Translations under genes and position numbers: made by a program
Notes under the pieces: model-generated
What the model was told of the DNA's origin: nothing
The model's database searches: none
Seen by the model: only the letters and a program-made list of their open reading frames with translations
Assembly (NCBI RefSeq): GCF_035917675.1
Contig: NZ_CP109104.1
Location: 6,572,001-6,636,000 of the forward strand
Direction: 5' to 3'
From: Streptomyces sp. NBC_01775
Lineage (GTDB): Bacteria; Actinomycetota; Actinomycetes; Streptomycetales; Streptomycetaceae
Length of the DNA stretch: 64,000 bases
Shown here: in pieces, positions 32,729 through 41,105 of the stretch
Position numbering within the stretch: position 1 is the stretch's first letter
How the letters are laid out: each line of letters starts with the position of its first letter

Positions 32729-32792
32729 GACGCCTCCCTGATCGGAGGATGCGGATTGCTTTCGGGTTTCCGCATACGGGGGATACGGGGCG

Positions 32793-33014
32793 TTAGTGTC
32801 CGCCCCGAGGTGGTGCGGTGGCATGCGTCGCCGGGAGGGTGCGGACCTGCTGGTCGTAGTCGTCCAGCAGCTGGCGGAGCTGCTGGAGCGATTCGGCGGG
32901 CACCTCCGGGGGCGCGGACTTGGTGACGTAGCGCACCGCCGCCATCAGGGCCGCCAGCTCGTACACCTGGAACGTGCCCCGGAGCACCGTCGAACGCACT
33001 CGCTCCAGTTCCAT
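32793..33014 (-). CDS. Small helical hypothetical protein
   Basis: A 73-residue protein, probably mostly helical (LERVRSTVLRGTFQVYELAA, then ESLQQLRQLLDDYDQQVRTL). It begins 1 nt after the AhpD-like gene ends, so it is translated as part of that operon. It has no Cys and no signal peptide. I do not recognise a family; it may be a partner subunit of one of its neighbours. Confidence 0.55.
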   Translation of the reverse strand: MELERVRSTVLRGTFQVYELAALMAAVRYVTKSAPPEVPAESLQQLRQLLDDYDQQVRTLPATHATAPPRGGH

Positions 33015-33015
33015 G

Positions 33016-33432
33016 TCAGGCCTGCGACCGTACGTAATCGACGATCTGGTTCAGTTCGGCAGCGAACTGGCCGTAATCTTCTTGCATGCCGTTGATGTAG
33101 GCACTCCAGCCCAGGCTGGCCTTCGCGTAATGGACGGCTTCCTGGATTTCCTCGTCCGTCGCGCCGAACAACTTTGCTGCCTCGGTGTGGAAAAGGCTGC
33201 AATAGTGGCACTTCGTCTCGGCGTGGAGACCGACGCCGATGAGTTCCTTGTACATGTTGGGGATCAGCGTTTCGCCGAGTTCGATCCTCTTGAAGATCTC
33301 CCACTCAGGTGCAAGCAGCTCGGTCGGGATGAGCTGGAAGAAGTGCGGAACGAGGCCGAGAGTCTGCCTGATGTCGGCCTCGATCTCCTCGCGATTCACG
33401 GTGGCAGCTTCGCGATGCATGGTGGCAGTCAT
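33016..33432 (-). CDS. AhpD/carboxymuconolactone decarboxylase-like protein
   Basis: The 138-residue protein is an all-helical CMD-like protein with the redox motif CHYCSLFH (a CxxC followed by His) as in AhpD-type alkylhydroperoxidases. The preceding KRIELGETLIPNMYKELIGVG matches the same family. AGGAGG lies upstream of the ATG at 33432. It heads the operon with the 73-residue protein and the SnoaL-like protein. Peroxidase or disulfide-exchange activity is expected; the physiological substrate is unknown. The 285-nt region upstream (33433-33717) holds its promoter but no recognised site. Confidence 0.75.
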   Translation of the reverse strand: MTATMHREAATVNREEIEADIRQTLGLVPHFFQLIPTELLAPEWEIFKRIELGETLIPNMYKELIGVGLHAETKCHYCSLFHTEAAKLFGATDEEIQEAVHYAKASLGWSAYINGMQEDYGQFAAELNQIVDYVRSQA

Positions 33433-33717
33433 ACGACTTCCTCCTACGGGAGGCACCCGCGCGTCCGACCCGGGCCCCGTTCGCGCTGCTCACGAGCTGG
33501 GGAGGCGCCGAGTCTCCGACGGCACTCGCGGGCCTCACATTTCCACTCAAACACTTCGCGGCTCTGCTGTCACCCGCAGCACCCGAGGCACTCCCGTGAG
33601 GACTGTTGGCGCTGGTCACGGGGGAAGGGGCCGCGTCCCCTCGCGGGCTCGCGGGGGGCCTGCGGGGGAGGACTGAGGGCTGGTGGGCTGGAAGAAGGGG
33701 CCCGCGTCCCGTCCGTC

Positions 33718-34419
33718 TCAGTCCGCCGGCCGCTCCGGATACGCCTCGATCAACTGCCGCCGGGAATCCTCCAGGTAGAAGTCCAGCAGCCGCTCGGCCT
33801 CTCCCGCGTCGCCCGCCTCCAGGGTGTGGACAATCTGCTGGTTGCGGGTGAGGTACGGCTCGTGGAAGCGGCGCGGGTCGTCCATGATGTGGAACGCCAG
33901 CCGCAGCTCGGCGAGCACGCCGCGCATCAGGTCGTCGGTGCGGGCGCTGCCCGCCAGTCCGGCCAGCGCCTGGTGGAAGTGGATGTTCGCGGTCGAGCAG
34001 TCCGCCCACCGGCCGTCCGCCGCCGCCCTCTCGCCGGCGGTGACGGCCGCGCGCACCTCCTCGACGCGGTAGGGCGGGGCGCCCAGGCCGCGCAGTGCCG
34101 CGCATTCCACCAGCCGCCGTACGCGGTAAATGTCCGCGATGTCCGCAGCGGTGAGGACCCGGACGAACGTTCCCCGGTTGAGCCGGTGCACGAGCAGACG
34201 CTCGTGGGTCAGCAGCCGGAACGCCTCTCGCAGGGTGTTGCGCGAGACGCTCAGCGCACCGCAGATCCGCTCCTCCGACAGCCGGGTGCCGGGCGGGAAG
34301 GAGCCCTGGGCGATACGTTCGCGCAGGATGGCCGCCACGCGCTCGGCCGTGCTCGTGCGCCCGAGGAGGGCGCGGTCGGCGGCCAGTTCGGACAGCGCGA
34401 GGGATGTGTCGGCGGTCAT
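33718..34419 (-). CDS. GntR-family (FadR/FCD subfamily) regulator of the 5-oxoproline genes
   Basis: A 233-residue regulator with an N-terminal winged helix (ERVAAILRERIAQGSFPPGT, SVSRNTLREAFRLL) and a C-terminal FCD ligand domain whose metal-binding residues are visible in HFHQALAGL and NQQIVHTLEAGD. It is divergent from pxpA with a 113-nt intergenic region that contains a palindrome. A second copy of this palindrome stands before the DUF969 operon. The simplest model is repression relieved by 5-oxoproline or a related acid; the effector is inferred. Confidence 0.85.
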   Translation of the reverse strand: MTADTSLALSELAADRALLGRTSTAERVAAILRERIAQGSFPPGTRLSEERICGALSVSRNTLREAFRLLTHERLLVHRLNRGTFVRVLTAADIADIYRVRRLVECAALRGLGAPPYRVEEVRAAVTAGERAAADGRWADCSTANIHFHQALAGLAGSARTDDLMRGVLAELRLAFHIMDDPRRFHEPYLTRNQQIVHTLEAGDAGEAERLLDFYLEDSRRQLIEAYPERPAD

Positions 34420-34500
34420 CGGTGATCTCCCTCCGGGTGAGTGCCGGCCCAGTCAAGCCGAGAAGCGGGCGAAAGGAAATCGGGTACTGGCCCTCTTGCC

Positions 34501-34517
34501 GGATTGTTGAACAATCC
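34501..34517. promoter_or_regulatory. GntR/FadR-type operator upstream of pxpA
   Basis: GGATTGTTGAACAATCC is a 17-bp palindrome around one central base, 16 nt before the pxpA start. It fits the TnGT-ACnA type sites of FCD-GntR proteins and would block transcription initiation directly. Confidence 0.65.
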
Positions 34518-34532
34518 CGTACGTTGCTGGTG

Positions 34533-35312
34533 ATGGACCAGATGATCGACCTTAACGCCGACCTCGGTGAAGGCTTCGGCCGCTGGCGGCTCACCGACGA
34601 CGAGGCGCTGCTCGCCTCTGTCAGCAGCGCCAACATCGCCTGCGGCTTCCACGCGGGAGACCCGGCCACCATGCGCCGCGTCTGCGCACTGGCCGCCGAG
34701 CGCGGCGTGCGCATCGGCGCGCAGGTCTCCTACCGCGATCTGGCGGGCTTCGGCCGCCGGTCCATGGACGTGCCCGCCGCCGAACTGGCCGCCGAAGTGG
34801 CTTACCAGATCGGTGCCCTGGAGATCTTCGCCCGCGCGGCGGGCTCCGCCGTCGCCTACGTCAAGCCGCACGGCGCGCTCTACAACCGCACCGTGCGCGA
34901 CGACGAGCAGGCCGCCGCCGTCGTGGAAGGCGTACGGCTCTCCGGCGCCGGGACGGGAGCGGGGGGCCCGCTGCCGGTGCTCGGGCTGCCGGGCTCCCGG
35001 CTGCTCGCCGCCGCTGCCGAGGCCGGGCTGCCCACCGTCGAGGAGGCTTTCGCCGACCGCGCGTACCGTCCCGACGGCACCTTGGTACCGCGCTCGGAGG
35101 AGGGTGCTGTGGTGACCGACCCCGAGCAGGTGATCAAGCGCTCGGTGCGGCTGGCCAGGGACGGCGAGGTCGTCGCCACCGACGGCATGACCCTCACCGC
35201 GCGGGCCCGCTCGCTGTGCGTACACGGCGACACCCCGGACGCCGCCCGCCTGGCCCGCCGCGTACGCGAGGAACTGACCTCCGCCGGCGTCAGGATCCGG
35301 GCCTTCGCGTGA
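34533..35312 (+). CDS. pxpA: 5-oxoprolinase subunit PxpA (LamB/YcsF family)
   Basis: The 259-residue protein has the LamB/YcsF hallmarks MIDLNADLGEGFG, ANIACGFHAGDP and VKPHGALYNR. PxpA with PxpB and PxpC forms the prokaryotic ATP-dependent 5-oxoprolinase that opens 5-oxo-L-proline to L-glutamate. I choose the ATG at 34533; a GTG one codon earlier and an ATG three codons later are possible, and no clear ribosome site is present, so the mRNA may be near-leaderless. The next gene overlaps its stop codon. Confidence 0.9.
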   Translation: MDQMIDLNADLGEGFGRWRLTDDEALLASVSSANIACGFHAGDPATMRRVCALAAERGVRIGAQVSYRDLAGFGRRSMDVPAAELAAEVAYQIGALEIFARAAGSAVAYVKPHGALYNRTVRDDEQAAAVVEGVRLSGAGTGAGGPLPVLGLPGSRLLAAAAEAGLPTVEEAFADRAYRPDGTLVPRSEEGAVVTDPEQVIKRSVRLARDGEVVATDGMTLTARARSLCVHGDTPDAARLARRVREELTSAGVRIRAFA

Positions 35313-36232
35313 CCGGCGCCGTGAACGAGAGGACGGCCGGTACAGCGCCCGGAGCCCGAGCGGAAGCCGAATTCGCGGCTTCAGCCGAACACCGACGCCT
35401 TCCCCTCCCCGCCTCCCGGCCGGAGGCCGACGAGAGGGCAGCGGGAGCAGAGGGAGCAGCGGGAGCAGAGGCAGCAGAAGCGGCATCGGTGTCGGTGTCG
35501 GGACAGCCCCGGGTGCACCCCGTGGGGCGGCGGGGGCTGTTGGTGGAGCTTGCGTCCGCCGAGGCCACCGAGGCGCTCCACGCCGAGTTGCTGCGGCGCA
35601 GGGCCGCGGGGGTGCTGCCGGGCGTGGGGGAGATCGTGCCGGGGGCGACGACCGTGCTGCTCGACGGGTTCGGTACGCCGGAGGGGGCCCGCAAGCTGGC
35701 GGCCGAGCTGCCCGGCTGGCGGGTGCCGCCGCTCACCTCGGGCGACGGTGCCGTGGTGGAGATCCCGGTCCGCTACGACGGGCCCGACATCCCCGACGTG
35801 GCGGCGCTGTGGGGGGTCGCGGAGGACGAGGTGGCGAGGATTCACGCGGCCATCGAATTCCGCGTCGCGTTCTGCGGGTTCGCGCCCGGCTTCGGCTATC
35901 TGACGGGGCTGGACGAACGGCACCACGTACCGCGCCGGTCCAACCCGCGTACCAAGGTGCCCGCCGGTGCGGTAGGGCTCGCCGGTGCGTACACCGGCAT
36001 CTACCCGCGCTCGTCGCCCGGGGGCTGGCAGCTCATCGGGACGGCGACCGAGACCGTGCTCTGGGACACCTCGCGTACGCCCGCCGCGCTGCTGGCGCCC
36101 GGCACCCGCGTCCGCTTCGTCCCGAGCGATCCGTCCGACCCGTCCCGTCCGTCTCGTCCGTCCGACCCGTCCGAGGCCCCCTCTCTCCTTCCGCGCGACT
36201 CCGACCCCGACTCCGAAGGGGCACGTCCGTGA
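35309..36232 (+). CDS. pxpB: 5-oxoprolinase subunit PxpB (KipI-like)
   Basis: A 307-residue KipI-type subunit with IPVRYDGPDIPDVAALWG, FCGFAPGFGYLTGL, PRRSNPRTKVPAGAVGLAG and the YPRSSPGGWQLIG loop. The first 65 residues and the last 40 are low-complexity and outside the family domain; the N-terminal extension has Ala/Glu/Gly repeats (AAGAEGAAGAEAA). GTG at 35309 overlaps the pxpA stop as GTGA; a GTG four codons later is the alternative. With PxpC it forms the carboxyl-phosphate/ATP-handling part of the enzyme. Confidence 0.85.
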   Translation: MTGAVNERTAGTAPGARAEAEFAASAEHRRLPLPASRPEADERAAGAEGAAGAEAAEAASVSVSGQPRVHPVGRRGLLVELASAEATEALHAELLRRRAAGVLPGVGEIVPGATTVLLDGFGTPEGARKLAAELPGWRVPPLTSGDGAVVEIPVRYDGPDIPDVAALWGVAEDEVARIHAAIEFRVAFCGFAPGFGYLTGLDERHHVPRRSNPRTKVPAGAVGLAGAYTGIYPRSSPGGWQLIGTATETVLWDTSRTPAALLAPGTRVRFVPSDPSDPSRPSRPSDPSEAPSLLPRDSDPDSEGARP

Positions 36233-37158
36233 ACGCCGACGGGTTCGAGACCGTACGGGCCGGCGCGCTCACGACCGTCCAGGATCTCGGCCGCGCCGGT
36301 TACGCGCACCTGGGTGTGCCCCGCTCCGGAGCGCTCGACCTCGCCGCGCACCGCCTCGCCAACCGCCTGCTGGGCAACGCGGAGACCGCCGCCACGCTGG
36401 AGACGACCCTCACGGGGTGCGCGGTGCGCGTGCTGCGGAGCGCGACGGCCGTGGTGACGGGGGCGCCCTGCCCCGTCACCGTCGACGGTCGTCCCACCGC
36501 GTGGGGGCAGCCGGTGCGGCTGCCCGCAGGCGCCCTGCTCGACGTGGGCACCGCCGCGCACGGCGTCCGCTCGTACATCGGCTTCGCCGGGGGAGTGGAC
36601 GCCGAACCCGTGCTGGGCAGCCGGGCGACCGACCTGCTGTCCGGGCTGGGACCCGCGCCTCTGCGCGACGGCGACCGCGTCCCCCTCGGCGACCGCGTCC
36701 CCCTCGGGGTCGGCGTTGGCGGCGGCGTCGGGGGAGAGGTACGGGCGGCTCTTCCCACCGCCCTTCCCGCAGCCGTTCCCGACGCGGCGCACTGGGAGGC
36801 GCCGCCACGCGAGTTGGTGCTGCCTTTCGTCCTCGGGCCGCGCGAGGACTGGTTCACGGCGGACGCGCTCCGCACGCTGGTGACCGGTGCCTACCGGGTG
36901 TCCGCCGCCAGCAACCGGATCGGGCTGCGGCTGGAGGGCCCGGCGCTGGTGCGGGCCCGTGAGGGGGAACTGGCCAGTGAGGGGATGCCGCTGGGAGCCG
37001 TGCAGGTGCCGCCCGAAGGGTGCCCCGTCGTCTTCCTCGCCGACCATCCGACGACCGGCGGCTATCCCGTGATCGGCGTCGTCCCCCCGGAGGCGCTGAG
37101 CGCCGCGGCGCAGGCCCCGCCGGGCACCCCGGTCCGCTTCACCCCCGCCGGCCCCTGA
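36229..37158 (+). CDS. pxpC: 5-oxoprolinase subunit PxpC (KipA-like)
   Basis: A 309-residue KipA/biotin-dependent-carboxyltransferase-like subunit. TVQDLGRAGYAHLGVPRSG, YIGFAGGVDAEPVLGSRAT, SNRIGLRLEG and FLADHPTTGGYPVIG are family hallmarks. A short in-frame duplication (GDRVPLGDRVPLG) near residue 150 lies in a loop. GTG overlaps the pxpB stop by 4 nt, so all three subunits are translated in a coupled way. Confidence 0.9.
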   Translation: MNADGFETVRAGALTTVQDLGRAGYAHLGVPRSGALDLAAHRLANRLLGNAETAATLETTLTGCAVRVLRSATAVVTGAPCPVTVDGRPTAWGQPVRLPAGALLDVGTAAHGVRSYIGFAGGVDAEPVLGSRATDLLSGLGPAPLRDGDRVPLGDRVPLGVGVGGGVGGEVRAALPTALPAAVPDAAHWEAPPRELVLPFVLGPREDWFTADALRTLVTGAYRVSAASNRIGLRLEGPALVRAREGELASEGMPLGAVQVPPEGCPVVFLADHPTTGGYPVIGVVPPEALSAAAQAPPGTPVRFTPAGP

Positions 37159-37286
37159 CCGGACCGGCCCCCGACCGGACCCGGCCCCTCCACGTACCGG
37201 CCCCCGACCAGGCGCAAGCCCGTCCAGTGGCCGGGGGCCGTACCCCGGCCCGGCTCCGACGGGCCGGCCGCACTAGGGTCTTGGCC

Positions 37287-37904
37287 ATGCCCGCGCCCGC
37301 CGTACTCCGTGACGTCTTCCAAGCTCTGCGGGAAGAGTGGGGTGAAGAGGACGAGGGCTACACCTTCGAGAACGGCCCGCCCCCGGTCGACCGGCTCGAC
37401 GTCATGGTCCACCGGGCCCAGGAACACACGGCCACCACGGCGTTCGCGACGATAGGCATGGCGGCCCATCCCATGCCCGCACCCGGCGGCCCGGCAGTCG
37501 ACGGCCCCGCATCCGTACCCACGCCCGAGGAGCGGGCCGAGCTGCGCCTCTTCCGGCGCGGACCGCTCCCGCCCGCCGACGAAGGCCGCCTCGCGACCCG
37601 GCTCGCGAACCTCGCGGCCTACCCGTGGACGCGGGGCCACCCGCTCGGCTGGGGCGAGTTGGTCGGGTTCGACGACGAGCTGCCCGCGTTCCCCGGCTGC
37701 CGCACCCTCTTCCTCGCGGGGCCGTGGCTCACCGGACAGCCGGCCACCGTCGAGACCGGCGTGGGGCCGGTACGGGTCCTCAACGCCGTGCCCGTCAGCG
37801 ACGAGGAGCGTCAACGCGCGCGGGAGACGCGCCCCGAGACGTTCTTCAGCGACCTGCTCGACACCCGGGACATCCTGGCGCCTCCACCGGTCACCCGCCC
37901 CTGA
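37287..37904 (+). CDS. Suppressor-of-fused (SUFU)-like domain protein
   Basis: The 205-residue protein has the pattern of bacterial SUFU-domain proteins: an early strand with VDRLDVMVHRA, TAFATIGMAAHPM, an ELRLF strand, and LATRLANLAAYPW followed by the LGWGELV segment. Such proteins occur in bacterial toxin-immunity and contact-systems settings, but no toxin gene is adjacent here. It is separated from pxpC by 128 nt of repeated GACCGGACCGGCCCC-like sequence and probably has its own promoter. Function unknown. Confidence 0.55.
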   Translation: MPAPAVLRDVFQALREEWGEEDEGYTFENGPPPVDRLDVMVHRAQEHTATTAFATIGMAAHPMPAPGGPAVDGPASVPTPEERAELRLFRRGPLPPADEGRLATRLANLAAYPWTRGHPLGWGELVGFDDELPAFPGCRTLFLAGPWLTGQPATVETGVGPVRVLNAVPVSDEERQRARETRPETFFSDLLDTRDILAPPPVTRP

Positions 37905-37911
37905 AGCGCGT

Positions 37912-38712
37912 CTACCGGCCTGGCGCGGTCACGTCGATCAGGTGGCACACCGTCTCGATGTCGATCTTCACCTGGGCGATCGAGGCCCGTCCCGAGAGCC
38001 AGGTGATCAGCGCCGAGTGCCAGGTGTGCTCGATGACGCGGACGGCGGAGAGCTGTTCGGGTGTGGGGGCCGACTCCAGGCCCATCGCGTCCAGAATGAT
38101 CGCGGTCGTCAGCCGCGAGACCGTGTCGACCTCCGGGCTGACCGAGCGGTCCGCGAATGTCAGCGCGCGGACCATCGCGTCGGCCAGGTGCGGTTCGCGC
38201 TGCATCGCGCGGAAGGCCCGCATCAGGGTCTCCGCGACGCGCGCAGCGGAGTCCTCCTCCTGGGGCGGGCGCTTGTGCAGGGTCTCGTGCATGTGCTGCA
38301 ACTGGTCCTGCATGGTGGCGACCAGCAGGTGGATCTTGGAGGGGAAGTAGCGGTAGAGCGTGCCGAGCGCCACGTTGGAGATCTCGGCGACCTCCCGCAT
38401 CTGCACCGCGTCGAAGCCGCCCCGCCTGGCCAGCTGGGCGCTGGCGTGCAGGATCCGCCGCCGCCGGGCCTCCTGCCGCTCGGTCAGCGGCGGACCCCCC
38501 GACGCGGACCCCGACGCGGATCCCGACGCGGATCCCGACGTGGAGCCGGACGCGGCCCCCGTCGTGGACGACACGGACGCAGCCGGCGTACTTGAGGCGG
38601 ACGGAGCTGACGAGGCGGAGGAGGCGGACGGAGCGGAGGCGGAGCGAGGCGGCTTGGGGGACTGTGGCGGCGTCGGCTTCGGCGTCATAGGCGTAATCGA
38701 TCCCGTTTCCAT
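37912..38712 (-). CDS. kstR: KstR-like TetR regulator of steroid catabolism
   Basis: The 266-residue protein has a 74-residue Ser/Ala/Pro/Gly low-complexity N terminus (tandem SGSASG units), then a TetR domain. QEARRRRILHASAQLARRGG, AVQMREVAEISNVALGTLYR, RYFPSKIHLL and the later MQREPHLADAMVRALTFAD plus WHSALITWLSGRAS match mycobacterial KstR (Rv3574) closely. KstR represses sterol side-chain and ring genes and is released by 3-oxo-cholestenoyl-CoA-type ligands. A perfect TnnAACnnGTTnnA site lies 156 nt upstream, which supports autoregulation, and three more sites stand before steroid-type genes in this window. Confidence 0.8.
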   Translation of the reverse strand: METGSITPMTPKPTPPQSPKPPRSASAPSASSASSAPSASSTPAASVSSTTGAASGSTSGSASGSASGSASGGPPLTERQEARRRRILHASAQLARRGGFDAVQMREVAEISNVALGTLYRYFPSKIHLLVATMQDQLQHMHETLHKRPPQEEDSAARVAETLMRAFRAMQREPHLADAMVRALTFADRSVSPEVDTVSRLTTAIILDAMGLESAPTPEQLSAVRVIEHTWHSALITWLSGRASIAQVKIDIETVCHLIDVTAPGR

Positions 38713-38867
38713 GGCGTTGCGAGCCCTGCGAGGGAGCCGTGCATTGTTGCAGGGCCCGCAGGGGTGGCGCGAATCACCTGCTTCGGCGGCTCAGCCGAAG
38801 TGACCGGCCGGTAAATTCTGAGTGCGCGGGGCGAGATGCGCGGGGAGGTCCTCGTCCCGGTCAATCC

Positions 38868-38881
38868 TGAAACTTGTTCTA
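38868..38881. promoter_or_regulatory. Perfect KstR-type operator between kstR and the GT4 gene
   Basis: TGAAACTTGTTCTA matches all fixed positions of TnnAACnnGTTnnA. It is 55 nt upstream of the glycosyltransferase start and 156 nt upstream of kstR, so it could control either or both. Confidence 0.7.
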
Positions 38882-38935
38882 GGTTAGCGCGAGCGGCTAC
38901 GCTCCGGCGGGACGCAGTGACGAAGGGGGCCGCGA

Positions 38936-40294
38936 GTGACCGCAGAGGCCGTAACCGACCGCCCGCTGCGCATCGCGCTGCTGACCTACAAGGGCAATCC
39001 CTACTGCGGCGGTCAGGGCGTCTACGTACGCCACCTCTCCCGTGAACTGGCCCGCCTCGGCCACACCGTCGAGGTCATCGGCGCCCAGCCCTACCCGGTG
39101 CTCGACGAGACGGCGGACGCGTCCGGCCGGCTCACCCTCACCGAACTGCCCAGCCTCGACCTGTACCGCCAGCCCGACCCCTTCCGCACCCCGAAGCGCG
39201 GCGAGTACCGCGACTGGGTCGACGCGCTGGAGGTCGGCACGATGTGGACCGGCGGCTTCCCCGAGCCGCTGACCTTCTCGCTGCGGGCCCGCCGCCATCT
39301 CGCGGCCCGGCGCGGCGAGTTCGACGTCATCCACGACAACCAGACGCTCGGCTACGGCCTCCTGGGCGGCCCCCGGGCCCTGGGAGCGCCGCTGGTGACC
39401 ACCATCCACCACCCCGTCACCGTCGACCGGCGCCTGGAGCTGGCGGCGGCCGACGGCTGGCGGCGGCGCACCTCGGTACGCCGCTGGTACGGCTTCACGC
39501 GCATGCAGCGCCGCGTCGCCCGCAGGCTGCCCTCCGTGCTGACCGTCTCCGGCTCCTCGCGCCAGGAGATCGCCGAGGACCTGGGCGTGCGCGAGGAGCG
39601 CATCCACGTGGTGCACATCGGCGCCGACACCCGCCTCTTCTCGCCCGACCCCGCCGTGTCCGAGGTGCCGGGCCGCATCGTGACGACCTCCAGCGCCGAT
39701 GTGCCCCTCAAGGGGCTGGTGCACCTGGTCGAGGCGCTGGCGAAGGTCCGCACCGAGCGGCCCGACGCGCACCTCGTGGTCGTCGGCAAGCGCCCCGAGG
39801 AGGGCCCGGTCGCCGCCGCGATGGACGCCCACGGGCTGGGCGGCGCCGTCGAGTTCGTCAAGGGCATCAGCGACGCCGAGCTGGCCGCGCTGGTGCGCGG
39901 GGCGCAGATCGCCTGTGTGCCCTCCCTGTACGAGGGCTTCTCGCTGCCCGCCGCCGAGGCCATGGCCACCGGCACCCCGCTGCTGGCCACCACCGGCGGC
40001 GCCATCCCCGAGGTCGCGGGGCGCGACGGGGAGACCTGTCTCGCCGTGCCACCGGGCGACGCGGGGGCGCTGGCCGCCGGGCTGCTGCGGCTGCTGGACG
40101 ACGCTCCGTTGCGCGCCCGGCTGGGGGCGGCGGGGCGCGAGCGGGTGCTCTCCCGCTTCACCTGGGAGCGGGCGGCACTCGGCACGGTCGAGCGGTATCG
40201 CTCCGCGATGGGTGCCCCGTCCTCCCAGTTCGTGCGCTCACCCGTGGTGCGGCCCCCCGCCGACGCGGTACCCGCCGTCGCCGACAGCCGGTGA
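38936..40294 (+). CDS. GT4-family glycosyltransferase
   Basis: The 452-residue GT-B enzyme has the N-terminal acceptor domain (RIALLTYKGNPYCGGQGVYV, with the Gly-Gly-Gln loop) and a C-terminal nucleotide-sugar domain with the E-x7-E motif in PSLYEGFSLPAAEAMATGTP. It begins with a GTG. It is the first gene of a trio with a methyltransferase and an alpha-toroid protein (67-nt gap, then overlap). The acceptor and sugar are unknown. Proximity to the kstR operator could mean sterol- or lipid-linked control, or only the accident of divergent placement. Confidence 0.8.
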   Translation: MTAEAVTDRPLRIALLTYKGNPYCGGQGVYVRHLSRELARLGHTVEVIGAQPYPVLDETADASGRLTLTELPSLDLYRQPDPFRTPKRGEYRDWVDALEVGTMWTGGFPEPLTFSLRARRHLAARRGEFDVIHDNQTLGYGLLGGPRALGAPLVTTIHHPVTVDRRLELAAADGWRRRTSVRRWYGFTRMQRRVARRLPSVLTVSGSSRQEIAEDLGVREERIHVVHIGADTRLFSPDPAVSEVPGRIVTTSSADVPLKGLVHLVEALAKVRTERPDAHLVVVGKRPEEGPVAAAMDAHGLGGAVEFVKGISDAELAALVRGAQIACVPSLYEGFSLPAAEAMATGTPLLATTGGAIPEVAGRDGETCLAVPPGDAGALAAGLLRLLDDAPLRARLGAAGRERVLSRFTWERAALGTVERYRSAMGAPSSQFVRSPVVRPPADAVPAVADSR

Positions 40295-40361
40295 CGCTGC
40301 CCCCGCTTCCCCCGCCCCCCGCCCCCGCCCCTGTTGCTGTGTTCTGGAAGGCTGACCTTCA

Positions 40362-41105
40362 GTGCTGACCGTGGACTTCTCCCGTTTCCCGCTTGCCCCA
40401 GGCGATCGCGTGCTCGATCTGGGATGCGGGGCAGGACGGCACGCTTTCGAGTGTTACCGGCGCGGAGCGCGCGTGGTCGCGCTCGACCAGAACGCCGAAG
40501 AGATCCGCGAGGTCGCCAAGTGGTTCGCCGCCATGGAAGAGGCCGGTGAGGCGCCGACGGGGGCGACGGCGACCGCCATGGAGGGGGACGCGCTCGCGCT
40601 CCCGTTCCCCGACGACAGCTTCGACGTCGTCATCATCTCCGAGGTCATGGAGCACATCCCCGACGACAAGGGCGTGCTCGCCGAGATGGTCCGCGTCCTC
40701 AAGCCGGGCGGCCGTATCGCCGTGACCGTTCCCCGCTACGGCCCGGAGAAGGTCTGCTGGGCGCTCAGCGACGCATACCACGAGGTCGAGGGCGGCCACA
40801 TCCGCATCTACCGCGCCACCGAACTCCTCGCCAAGATGCGCGAGGCGGGGCTGCGCCCCTACGGCTCCCACCACGCGCACGGGCTGCACTCGCCCTACTG
40901 GTGGCTCAAATGCGCGTTCGGCGTCGACCGCGACGGTGACCAGGCGCCGCTGCCGGTGCGCGCCTATCACAAGCTGCTGGTGTGGGACATCATGAAGCGC
41001 CCCCTGGCCACCCGCCTCGCCGAGCAGGCGCTCGACCCGGTGATCGGCAAGAGCTTCGTGGCGTACGCGACCAAGCCGCACCTGCCCGCCGCGGCCGTCA
41101 AGTGA
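40362..41105 (+). CDS. Class I SAM-dependent methyltransferase
   Basis: A 247-residue methyltransferase with motif I VLDLGCGAG (17-25), the acidic residue in VVALDQ that binds the SAM ribose, FDVVIISEVMEHIPDD and LKPGGRIAVTVPRYG. The C-terminal third (HHAHGLHSPYWWLKCAFG) is hydrophobic and suggests a lipophilic substrate. GTG start. The following gene overlaps its stop, so the trio is translationally coupled at this point. Substrate unknown. Confidence 0.85.
   Translation: MLTVDFSRFPLAPGDRVLDLGCGAGRHAFECYRRGARVVALDQNAEEIREVAKWFAAMEEAGEAPTGATATAMEGDALALPFPDDSFDVVIISEVMEHIPDDKGVLAEMVRVLKPGGRIAVTVPRYGPEKVCWALSDAYHEVEGGHIRIYRATELLAKMREAGLRPYGSHHAHGLHSPYWWLKCAFGVDRDGDQAPLPVRAYHKLLVWDIMKRPLATRLAEQALDPVIGKSFVAYATKPHLPAAAVK

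Noticed and set aside
32033..33432. A polyketide biosynthetic cluster because of the SnoaL-like protein
   Set aside because: No ketosynthase, acyl carrier protein or tailoring set is in the window. SnoaL-like folds are widespread outside polyketide pathways.
37287..37904. A polymorphic toxin-immunity locus because of the SUFU-like protein
   Set aside because: No toxin-domain or secretion gene lies nearby.
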